From Treponema sp. (GTDB taxonomy: Bacteria; Spirochaetota; Spirochaetia; Treponematales; Breznakiellaceae), in contig JAIRLQ010000427.1 in assembly GCA_031259345.1 (NCBI GenBank), positions 1 through 8,524 on the forward strand: a stretch of 8,524 bases of DNA. The letters run 5' to 3'. The translations under genes and the position numbers were made by a program. How positions within the stretch are numbered: position 1 is the first letter of the stretch; each line of letters begins with the position of its first letter. A model generated the notes under the pieces. It was not told the DNA's origin. It saw only the letters and a program-made list of their open reading frames with translations, and did no database searches. This document shows, one piece after another, positions 1-6,082 of this stretch.

Positions 1-1179
1 CTTGTCCCAGCCGGCGCATCCTTCGCCGCCTTTCCCGGAGCCGGGAACGTTTTCCTGCCCCGCGGCGGCCGGTACGGGATCTGTCGCCAAACCGTGAATC
101 CGTACCGAAACCCTGTCGTCGTTAACGGTTTTTTTAATGCGGGCCAGGGCCGTTTCCACGGTCCACGGGGGGAGCAGCCGCAGGTTAAGCACCGCCGTTA
201 CTGCCGAGGGCATAACATTGTCGGCGGCGCTTCCTTTAAGCATCGTCATGGCGACGGTTGTCCGCAGCAGGGCCGCCGTCGCGGGGCTTGACGCGGCGAT
301 TTTGAAAAACAACGGCCCCAACAGGCGGGCGTGTTTCATGGCCCATGACCGGATGCCGCCGGAATACCTGGCGCAGCCTTTAAAAAAGGCTTCCGCTGCG
401 GGATCAAGCGCAAAGGGAAAAGGCTTTTTGTTGATGCGGCACAGGGCCTGCGCCAGGATTGCCGCGGCCTGGGTGTTTGGGGGCTGGGACGCGTGGCCGG
501 GTTTTTGTTCCACGGTAAGCTCTATGCTAAGAAAGCCTTTTTCCTCGATGCCGACAAGGGCCAGCGGCTCCTGTATTCCTTTTATCTGATCTTTCGCGAC
601 CGGGGAACCTTCGTCGAGTATCCAGGCAAAGCGGCGGCCTTCTTCCGCAAGAATCCGGGCCGTTTCTTTCGCCCCGGTAATGCCGGACCTTTCCTCGTCG
701 CCGCCGAACGCGAACCATACGTCCCGCTGCGGCGCGAATCCTTTTTCGCAAAGCGCTTCGGCGCTTTCCAGGATGGCGATAAGCATGCTTTTCATATCCA
801 GGGCGCCGCGGCCGTAGGCGTAGCGTATGCCGCTTTCTTCGCGGATTTCCGCGGCGAACGGATCGGCGCTCCATTTTTCCGCTTCCACGGGAACCACGTC
901 GTAGTGGGCCAAAAGCAGCGCCGGCGCGTTTTCCGCCGCCTTCTCTTCTTTTGCCGTCTGTTTAGCGGCGGCCGGGCGGGTTTTACGCGCCGCTGCCTGT
1001 TTTGCCGGCCAGCGGTACACCACCGAAAACGGCGAAATAACACGGCGCTCGGCGGCTTTATGAAATGCGGGAAAGGCCCGTACCAAAAACTGCTGAAACC
1101 GGCGAAGCGTCTGTTCGCTTCCGTCTTGCCAGGATGTGTCTATCCGAATCGCTTTACAAAACCGTTCCATGTAATCCAT
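1..1179 (-). CDS. M20 family metallopeptidase, PM20D1/carboxypeptidase S-like (3' end outside window)
   Basis: A 393-codon open frame runs from ATG at 1179-1177 to the left edge without a stop, so the C-terminus is missing. It is a zinc-dependent M20 peptidase/deacylase, predicted cytoplasmic with no signal peptide. The metal and catalytic residues are in order: H92 and D94 in AHYDVVPV, D128 in GRGALDMKSM, the E162-E163 pair in GGDEERSG, D189 in LDEGSP, and H229 at the start of the lid domain in GHASQP. HYDVVPV and the GHASQP lid match the PM20D1/yeast CPS1 branch better than ArgE or DapE. That branch is about 450-500 residues, so roughly 60-100 are off-window. Residues 59-85 are an Ala/Lys-rich low-complexity insert just before the first metal motif. 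No Shine-Dalgarno sequence precedes the ATG; M4 (1170) is an alternative start. It follows the GH57 gene by 50 bases. Its GC content is visibly higher than that gene's. Family is secure; substrate (N-acyl amino acid or peptide) is unknown. Confidence 0.9.
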   Translation of the reverse strand, partial: MDYMERFCKAIRIDTSWQDGSEQTLRRFQQFLVRAFPAFHKAAERRVISPFSVVYRWPAKQAAARKTRPAAAKQTAKEEKAAENAPALLLAHYDVVPVEAEKWSADPFAAEIREESGIRYAYGRGALDMKSMLIAILESAEALCEKGFAPQRDVWFAFGGDEERSGITGAKETARILAEEGRRFAWILDEGSPVAKDQIKGIQEPLALVGIEEKGFLSIELTVEQKPGHASQPPNTQAAAILAQALCRINKKPFPFALDPAAEAFFKGCARYSGGIRSWAMKHARLLGPLFFKIAASSPATAALLRTTVAMTMLKGSAADNVMPSAVTAVLNLRLLPPWTVETALARIKKTVNDDRVSVRIHGLATDPVPAAAGQENVPGSGKGGEGCAGWDK

Positions 1180-1202
1180 AACTCTACAATACCGGAACAG
1201 GC

Positions 1203-1224
1203 CCTTGCGCCGCAAGCGTTGCGG
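1203..1224. repeat. Overlapping alternative small hairpins in the GH57-M20 gap
   Basis: Two mutually exclusive 5-bp stems share bases: CTTGC/GCAAG (1204-1208 with 1212-1216, 3-base loop) and CGCAA/TTGCG (1211-1215 with 1219-1223, 3-base loop). They lie in the 50-base space after the GH57 stop. No T-run follows on the minus strand, so they are not a normal intrinsic terminator. They may affect read-through or RNA stability, or be chance in GC-rich sequence. Confidence 0.3.
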
Positions 1225-1229
1225 ATCTC

Positions 1230-3128
1230 TTATGAAGTAATTTTCAAGGTAAAACTAATATCCCAGGATTCGTTTGGCCCCAAAGAAACAGGCAAAACCG
1301 GCTCTGTCAGGGTAAACTGGTATTCGCTTGAACCGTTTTTTGAAAAAGACCGTACCGGAAATATCCTTAGATCAAAAGCGCGGCTTCCCTCAAACGTGAT
1401 GTGGGATTCATTTTTAATATCCCGGTACTCAAAAAGGGAAATGTCCTTTAGAATCTCACCCGGGCCCGGGGAAACCGGTTCTTTAACCCCGTTCCGCAGG
1501 GCAAGCGTCCTGACAAAGGTTTCTCCTCCGCCGGGAAAGGAAAAGGCCGCATGGGGTATAAAAACAAAGTTTTCCTGTTTGCCGCCGGCATTTTCAAAGC
1601 GATACTGTACTTCCAGGGCGTCTTCTTTAATTTGCCAGGTTTTTACGATTCCGATGCGTCCCAGCGGTATCCCTTTTTGGGGGGGCAGTTTAAAAACCAC
1701 TTTTTTGCGTACCCTGTCAATTTCAATAGCTTCAAAGGTTTCGTCCCCGCAGAAACGTCCCTGGGTTTGCAGAAAAGCGGCTTTTTCGGGAATGACAGGC
1801 AGAAGGAAATCGGCAAAGCCCCGGCAGCGCCGCTCGGATTTTCCCGGACACTGAAACACATCCAGATAATTCCACTCGGACGGAAGGTAATCCAGTTCTA
1901 TTATCGAAGCTCCCCGGGCCTTGATATAACAGTTAAGCTTTTCGTTTTCAAAAAGATACTCCCCTTCACCGTCAAGATCAAAATCAAAAACCAGCAAAGC
2001 GGGAGGCCCCTTTTTCTTTTCTTTGGTGATTTTTTCAGCCTGAATCAATGCCCGGTAAGCGGCTTTCCTGATGGAAAAACTGCTGATTCCCGGCAGATGC
2101 GTGTCGTAAGAAAAGCGTCCGGTTTCCCCGCCGTCCCGGTAAATGCCCGAGTCCTGGGCTTTCCAAAGTTCTTCCCTGGCGGCGGTCTTTCGGGTTTTAT
2201 CCCCCCGGAGTTGGTTTATCAGGGTATGGGTATGCATGGTTTTTGCGTAGATAGTATTGGCTTCGGGATAATCCACCAAAAACTGCCGGGAACTTACGCA
2301 AACGCCTTCATGGTCGCGGCTCATGCCGCAGAAATAAAGCTTTTCCTGGTCTTTCAGGTTTTTATAAATCCGCCCGGGCAGGGTAAATTCAAAACGGGGA
2401 ACCTTGTTTGACAATTTTTCAAAAAAACTGTGATACGCAAGCTCGCTTTTTTCTGTTGTTTTAAATTCCGGAAAGACAACAATGGGGCCGGATGAGTCAT
2501 CTTTTATCCCGTGATAGGCCTTGTAAACCTTTTCCAGGGCGTCTGAGCTTGAATTGCCAAAAAAATCATTGCTAAGCCAGGTTGAAATGGGAAATATGGT
2601 GATGAGTTTCCCCAGGTCTTCGGTAAGACAGGGATCGTAAAAGCCCGATTTGCCTTGTTTTGCCTTGGCGTATACAAAGCGGGTGTCGTCAAGGAAGGTA
2701 TAATTCATGCCGCAGGCGGAAAGGGGGCCTACCAGATTTTGTTCCCAGGCAAGGGACGGAACCCAGCAGCCCTGAGGCCGCTTGCCGAACTGTTTGCGCA
2801 GATATGTGGTAAGCATCTCGATCTGGCCCAGTTTGTCGGACTGCGGCAGTATGGGGAGCAGGGGTTCGTAAAAACCGCCGCCCAAAAGCTCCGCCTGCTT
2901 ACGCCCTAAGAGATCCTCCATAAGCATAATAAGCTCAGGGTGCCTGCGTTCTATCCAATGAAGCAGCAGGCCCGAATAATGAAAGACCATGCGTATCATG
3001 GGGAACTTGTTAAGTGTCATGACAAGGGGTTTTATTTGCCCGGTATACAGGGCCTCGAATGTATCTTCCCTGGTGCCATTGGGGAGGTGATATGAAACTC
3101 CTACTATAATCTGTATTCTTTGGTCCAT
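1230..3128 (-). CDS. GH57 4-alpha-glucanotransferase-like protein, probably catalytically inactive (GH57 + DUF1925 + DUF1926)
   Basis: The protein has 632 residues, close to the length of Thermococcus GH57 4-alpha-glucanotransferase. The N-terminal catalytic-barrel signatures are present: HYSG at 50-53, GGGFYEP at 83-89, GQIE at 101-104 and LDD at 146-148. A helical DUF1925 region follows around 300-365 (LWKAQ...AAYRALIQAE), and a C-terminal beta-sandwich of DUF1926 type starts near 380 (DGEGEYLFENEKL...ELDY). The catalytic signatures are altered. The HxHQP motif reads SYHLP at 12-16. The WLxERVW nucleophile motif reads WVPSLAW at 122-128, putting Ser125 at the Glu position (Glu123 in T. litoralis). 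The segment at 214-227, where the acid/base Asp is expected, has no clear Asp equivalent. The fold and sugar-binding features therefore remain while glucanotransferase activity is doubtful; a maltodextrin-binding or regulatory role is inference. The ATG agrees with the family N-terminus, but the GAGG upstream is only one base from it. A candidate promoter and inverted repeat lie just upstream. Confidence 0.85.
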   Translation of the reverse strand: MDQRIQIIVGVSYHLPNGTREDTFEALYTGQIKPLVMTLNKFPMIRMVFHYSGLLLHWIERRHPELIMLMEDLLGRKQAELLGGGFYEPLLPILPQSDKLGQIEMLTTYLRKQFGKRPQGCWVPSLAWEQNLVGPLSACGMNYTFLDDTRFVYAKAKQGKSGFYDPCLTEDLGKLITIFPISTWLSNDFFGNSSSDALEKVYKAYHGIKDDSSGPIVVFPEFKTTEKSELAYHSFFEKLSNKVPRFEFTLPGRIYKNLKDQEKLYFCGMSRDHEGVCVSSRQFLVDYPEANTIYAKTMHTHTLINQLRGDKTRKTAAREELWKAQDSGIYRDGGETGRFSYDTHLPGISSFSIRKAAYRALIQAEKITKEKKKGPPALLVFDFDLDGEGEYLFENEKLNCYIKARGASIIELDYLPSEWNYLDVFQCPGKSERRCRGFADFLLPVIPEKAAFLQTQGRFCGDETFEAIEIDRVRKKVVFKLPPQKGIPLGRIGIVKTWQIKEDALEVQYRFENAGGKQENFVFIPHAAFSFPGGGETFVRTLALRNGVKEPVSPGPGEILKDISLFEYRDIKNESHITFEGSRAFDLRIFPVRSFSKNGSSEYQFTLTEPVLPVSLGPNESWDISFTLKITS

Positions 3129-3134
3129 ACCTCG

Positions 3135-3181
3135 CTGCTTTTCAGTTTAGTGTACTCTATATTTATTATCCTGAAAAGCAG
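3135..3181. repeat. Perfect 11-bp inverted repeat with a 25-base AT-rich spacer
   Basis: The arms are CTGCTTTTCAG at 3135-3145 and CTGAAAAGCAG at 3171-3181 and are exactly complementary. The arm centres are 36 bases apart. The inner arm ends one base before the GAGG that precedes the GH57 ATG. The spacer is AT-rich and contains a plausible -10 box. This fits either a two-site operator for a dimeric regulator around the promoter or an RNA stem-loop next to the ribosome binding site. No T-run follows on either strand, so a terminator is unlikely. Confidence 0.7.
3149..3177 (-). promoter_or_regulatory. Candidate sigma-70-type promoter for the GH57 gene
   Basis: On the minus strand TTTTCA (3177-3172; 4 of 6 matches to TTGACA) is followed by a 17-base spacer and TACACT (3154-3149; 4 of 6 matches to TATAAT). 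The GH57 ATG begins 20 bases further downstream. The -35 box lies inside the distal arm of the inverted repeat, and the proximal arm falls around the expected transcription start. The hexamer matches are modest, so this is tentative. Confidence 0.4.
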
Positions 3182-3261
3182 AGAATGCCTAAATTTTTAT
3201 CATTTGAGCTTGTTCCGGGACTAACATCGAACGGAAGGTCCGCGTTTTGGAACAGCCTCAT
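3166..3261 (-). CDS. Possible 31-residue peptide downstream of rnfA
   Basis: ATG at 3261-3259 starts 7 bases after the rnfA stop and is preceded by AGGGA at about 4 bases spacing, a credible ribosome binding site. The frame gives 31 residues beginning MRLFQNADLPFDVSPG and ends with TAA inside the inverted-repeat spacer. It has no membrane segment or motif I recognise. It could be a real short peptide or a chance frame. I cannot distinguish these from one sequence. Confidence 0.3.
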   Translation of the reverse strand: MRLFQNADLPFDVSPGTSSNDKNLGILCFSG

Positions 3262-3268
3262 TTGTTCC

Positions 3269-3868
3269 CTAAAGATTCTCCAAAACCTGAAAACATATCC
3301 AGCCTGCGGCGGCGAAAATCATGGAAAGAAGGCCCATGGAAATCAAAAGAAGGGGGACGCCCTTTAAAAAACGGGGGACCCGCTCCAGAAAGGATCTTCT
3401 GCGTATTTCCCGCAGGATAAAGGCGGAAACAAAGCAGCCCGCGGCGAAGAAGAAAGAGAGGATAAGGGCGTCTCTAATGTTCAAAGCCAGGCGGAGGGTA
3501 AGGATAAGCGAAACCAGGGCAAGGCCGTCATAAGAAGTGGAGGCGGAAAAAACCCTGACAGGTTCCTGTTTTGGAAAAAGCTTTTTTCCCAGGGCTTCAA
3601 GGCCCATACAGGCTAAAACCGACAGGGGAAAGATTAAAAAATATTCCAGAAAGCCGCCGGACAGAAAATTGAGAAAATACCGGCAAAATATCCACAAAAT
3701 AAAAACCGACAAAAAAAGGACAAAAAGCTGAAAAAGGGGGATTTTGTTTAGTTTCGGCCCGCCCAGGGCTGCGCCTCCAATGCCCAGGGCAAAGTGCAGC
3801 ATCAGGTTAAAGGAGAGGCCCGCAAACAACGCAAGGCTTGCGGCAATGCTTACATGATCGGCTGTCAT
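3269..3868 (-). CDS. rnfA: RnfA-like integral membrane subunit of an Rnf-type complex
   Basis: This 199-residue protein is almost entirely hydrophobic with about six membrane segments (roughly 6-30, 43-63, 72-90, 105-127, 131-152, 168-193), matching RnfA/RsxA in length and topology. The C-terminus (FLKGVPLLLISMGLLSMIF) aligns with the RsxA ending FRGNAIALITAGLMSLAF, and IREIRRR-like basic residues after segment 5 match RERL of the family. RnfA and RnfE normally each give two cysteines to a [2Fe-2S] cluster in the membrane core. Here the first site (GLCP in RsxA) reads GIGG with Gly31, and the second (TTNC) reads SYDG with Asp114. The remaining cysteines (62, 87, 145, 192) are elsewhere. The ATG overlaps the rnfE stop by 4 bases, with a strong GGAGGGG site at 3879-3873. 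Subunit identity is good; electron-transfer competence is doubtful. Confidence 0.8.
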   Translation of the reverse strand: MTADHVSIAASLALFAGLSFNLMLHFALGIGGAALGGPKLNKIPLFQLFVLFLSVFILWIFCRYFLNFLSGGFLEYFLIFPLSVLACMGLEALGKKLFPKQEPVRVFSASTSYDGLALVSLILTLRLALNIRDALILSFFFAAGCFVSAFILREIRRRSFLERVPRFLKGVPLLLISMGLLSMIFAAAGWICFQVLENL

Positions 3869-4515
3869 TTATCCCCTCCGGGTTCTGTTTCCCTGCCAAA
3901 ATAGCGAATTTTAAATTGTTTAAAAAGGGCCGCGAGATAACCCAACAGCAGAAGGCCGCCCCCGGACATAGAAAGAATGCGGATAGGGAAAAAGCCCCCA
4001 TCCTGGCTGTCGTTGAACAATTGCCTTATGCCCCCTTCGCCGCCGGGGAAAGAAAGGGAGAAAAACCCAAGGGGTTCCCGTATAAGGGAAATGGCGATAA
4101 TCAAAAGGCCCAGGGAGGCAGCTTCAAGAAAAACCCGGGGCAAGGATTCTTCTACAATTAAACCTTCAAGATCGGGCACTACATTTGAAGCGATAAAGCA
4201 AGGCGGAACCAAAAGGGTAAAAAACCAGGCGCTTTCCGTAAAAATCGGGTTAAGCAAAGCGGCAAAAAGTATATACACACTGCAAATAAAGCTGGATAAA
4301 AAAAGAAGAATCACAAACCTGCCTTTGCGGGGCAATATATTTTTGGCGGAAAAATACACAAGCGCCGAAATACAGAAAACCCAGACAAGCGCCCCGGCGC
4401 AGAAAAGAGCGAAAGCCAGCCTGATTGACGCAAGAACAAGAAGGCTTAAGCCTGTCATGGCTTCCAGGGGCGCGTAAGGCCCCCAGAAAAAATGGCTTTG
4501 ATTGCGGTGGTTCAT
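3865..4515 (-). CDS. rnfE: RnfE-like integral membrane subunit of an Rnf-type complex
   Basis: The protein has 216 residues and about six membrane segments. An ungapped match by eye to E. coli RsxE runs from W11 (WGPYAPLEAMTGLSLL against WKNNSALVQLLGLCPLL). Around residues 97-147 C106 and the SLIREPLG motif (143-150) keep the same spacing as TNC and SLREIIG. The first membrane [2Fe-2S] cysteine is therefore Ser24 while the second is kept as Cys106. A loop at 151-178 before the last helix is typical of RnfE. I chose ATG at 4515 because it overlaps the rnfG stop as ATGA, has AAGGGGGAG four bases upstream, and fits the family N-terminus; the frame extends further upstream only inside rnfG. It ends in a 4-base overlap with rnfA. 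Family assignment is fairly secure from order, size and C106/REPLG spacing. Confidence 0.8.
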   Translation of the reverse strand: MNHRNQSHFFWGPYAPLEAMTGLSLLVLASIRLAFALFCAGALVWVFCISALVYFSAKNILPRKGRFVILLFLSSFICSVYILFAALLNPIFTESAWFFTLLVPPCFIASNVVPDLEGLIVEESLPRVFLEAASLGLLIIAISLIREPLGFFSLSFPGGEGGIRQLFNDSQDGGFFPIRILSMSGGGLLLLGYLAALFKQFKIRYFGRETEPGGDK

Positions 4516-4994
4516 AAGTCTCCCCCTTCTATACGGCGGATATAGATCCGCAATACCCCCGGAGTGAGGCGGCCAAAAAGTTCTTTTGAATGGCTTCCCA
4601 GGGGACGGATGGCCTCGACTTTTTTGTCCGTAACAATTGCCAGACAAGGCAGGAATGTACCTTCCGCGGCCAGGGTAAAAACCAGGGCTTTGCTGTTTTT
4701 TCTGTCCTTAATGGTGAACCAGTAACCCATACGAAAAGTTCCGGATTCAAGCTCGCGGGGAGGAATAAATTTTTCCAGACGGGGCGCGGCTTCCCCTCCG
4801 GAAGCTCCGTCGGAGCCCAGGACCGAAGGGGTCCTCTCGGACAAATTCCGGTTAACGGTACTTTTCAGTATATCTGCCCTAAGGGGCTGGGTTAAAAACC
4901 AGCAAAGGAAAGCGGCAAGGAAAATGGCGCCAATCCAGAGCGAAAACAAAAGGCTGTCTTTAAAAGCGGGCATTCCCGGTTTGCGGCTGCTCAC
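4512..4994 (-). CDS. rnfG: Short RnfG-like protein lacking the FMN attachment site
   Basis: The protein has 160 residues against about 200 for typical RnfG. One N-terminal membrane anchor (about 14-36) is followed by an extracytoplasmic domain. The segment 86-145 (GTFRMGYWFTIKD...LAIVTDKKVEAIRPLGSHS) resembles the beta-rich first part of the FMN-binding domain. The frame then stops at a normal TGA. The region that would hold SGAT(S/T), where ApbE attaches FMN, is absent. GTG at 4994 is chosen as start because it overlaps the rnfD stop as GTGA and has GGGGG five bases upstream; an ATG at residue 8 (4973) is possible. The downstream rnfE overlaps it by 4 bases, so the early stop is unlikely to be a sequencing error. 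Identification rests mainly on position between rnfD and rnfE, with weak sequence support. Confidence 0.65.
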   Translation of the reverse strand: MSSRKPGMPAFKDSLLFSLWIGAIFLAAFLCWFLTQPLRADILKSTVNRNLSERTPSVLGSDGASGGEAAPRLEKFIPPRELESGTFRMGYWFTIKDRKNSKALVFTLAAEGTFLPCLAIVTDKKVEAIRPLGSHSKELFGRLTPGVLRIYIRRIEGGDL

Positions 4995-6082
4995 GGCGGC
5001 CCCCGTTTTGTGTAAAAGCTGCGGGTTTCAAAAGCCCGAACCATAGGAAGCAGGGCGTTTACCAGAATCACCGCGAAAATAGCCCCATAGGGATCATCAC
5101 CGTAATAACGGAAAAGCCAGGCCAAAAAACCGCCCGCGGCGCAGGCAATCAAAATGCCCGTCCTGGACTTGGCGCCCGTAGCGGGGTCGGCAGCCAGGAA
5201 GAATGCCGCGGGCAGAACGCCGCCGGAAAGAAAGGCAAAAAGTATATCGCCGCCAAAAAAATCTCCCCCAAAGGGGAGAGCGCCGGTGTAGTATACCATA
5301 AAGCCGTAAACCCCCAGCCATGCGGCGGGAATCCATGAGCGGTTTACCTGAAAAGCCAAAATGATGACAGTTCCCACCAGCAGGGCCAGTATCCCCCTGT
5401 CGGCAATAATGCCCGGAGTTTCGGATACAAAAAGATCCAGATACCCTCCGGGAAGTTCCGCGCCGGTTAATGAAAAAATCGTACTGTTGAAAAAGGAACG
5501 CATCGATTCCTGGAGCCGTCCCGTCCGGTTAAATACGGCGGCATAATCAATTTTGAGTATGCCCAAGGGGGAACCCTGAGCATTGGAAGCGCCCCTTACA
5601 AAGCTTTCGCTCAAAAGCGCCAGGGGGGAACCTTCCAAAGCCCGGGTAAAAACATCGGGCCAGGCCATACGTATAAAAAGCCAGCCGCCTGCCGCCGGAT
5701 TGAGCCAGTTGGAACCAAGGCCGCCAAAACTGTGCTTTACCACCGCAATGGCGAATACCGCCCCTATCACCACATAAAGGAGCGGAATCCTGTTTGGCAG
5801 AAGAAGGGTAAATATCAAAGCGGAAGCAAGGGCGCTTCCGTCTTTTAAGCCGGAGACCTTTCCCCCGGGATAGAGGAAAAGCAGTTCCGTAAGAACCGCG
5901 GCGGCGGCGGCGCAGAGGGCAATCAAAAGGGAAGAAAAGTTATCCTCAAGGCTCGATTGGATTATAGCCAAAAAGGAACAGAGGCTCACCAGCCACATTC
6001 GGCTTACCGTGGGACGCGCAAGGTTTAGCTGTGGTATCTGGGGCTTGATTTGGGCAAAAAGGGTGCCTGAATTTTCCGCCAT
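4991..6082 (-). CDS. rnfD: RnfD-like integral membrane subunit (NqrB/RnfD family)
   Basis: This 363-residue polytopic membrane protein is the best conserved of the membrane subunits. Diagnostic segments include DGSALASALIFTLLLP (81-96), KHSFGGLGSNWLNPA (116-130), LAADPATGAKSRTG (297-309) and the final YGAIFAVILVNALLPMV (332-348). In the family a Thr in an ATPL motif after the GGLG region carries covalent FMN. Here two candidate sites appear, EGSPLALL (Ser152) and QGSPLGILK (Ser171), both with Ser for Thr and without the usual SGA context. The second fits the family position better. ATG at 6082 is chosen over the frame start at 6172: it shares one base with the rnfC TGA, has TCCCCCTT-complement AAGGGGGA four bases upstream, and removes a non-family 30-residue extension that lies within rnfC. 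The gene ends in a 4-base overlap with rnfG. Confidence 0.9.
   Translation of the reverse strand: MAENSGTLFAQIKPQIPQLNLARPTVSRMWLVSLCSFLAIIQSSLEDNFSSLLIALCAAAAAVLTELLFLYPGGKVSGLKDGSALASALIFTLLLPNRIPLLYVVIGAVFAIAVVKHSFGGLGSNWLNPAAGGWLFIRMAWPDVFTRALEGSPLALLSESFVRGASNAQGSPLGILKIDYAAVFNRTGRLQESMRSFFNSTIFSLTGAELPGGYLDLFVSETPGIIADRGILALLVGTVIILAFQVNRSWIPAAWLGVYGFMVYYTGALPFGGDFFGGDILFAFLSGGVLPAAFFLAADPATGAKSRTGILIACAAGGFLAWLFRYYGDDPYGAIFAVILVNALLPMVRAFETRSFYTKRGPP

Larger units (their letters stand above)
3129..3268 (-). other. Intergenic region between the rnf operon and the GH57 gene
   Basis: This 140-base gap is the largest in the window. Read on the minus strand it holds a possible 31-codon ORF directly after rnfA, then an AT-rich stretch with a candidate promoter between the arms of an inverted repeat, then the GH57 ribosome binding site. 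I see no hairpin followed by a T-run, so there is no convincing intrinsic terminator and rnf transcripts could read into the GH57 gene. Loose GGCTGTTCC and GGAACAAGC segments about 40 bases apart are only imperfectly complementary. Confidence 0.7.

Noticed and set aside
527..1043. Two minus-strand Arg-rich frames (527-874 and 792-1043)
   Set aside because: They are out of frame with the M20 reading, which carries all the metal ligands in order; Arg-rich products are typical of off-frame GC-rich DNA.
1203..1224. Hairpins after the GH57 stop as an intrinsic terminator
   Set aside because: The stems are only 5 bp and no T-run follows on the minus strand.
493..1854. 453-codon plus-strand open frame
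   Set aside because: It runs antisense across parts of both the M20 and GH57 genes, has no recognisable motif and is rich in Phe/Arg/Lys in the way of reverse-strand shadows.
1551..2411. 286-codon plus-strand open frame
   Set aside because: It is wholly antisense to the GH57 gene, whose motifs confirm the minus-strand frame.
4794..4814. SDGASGG in RnfG as a flavinylation motif
   Set aside because: It lies near the N-terminus, before the FMN-binding-like domain, and lacks the Thr/Ser required two residues after the Ala.
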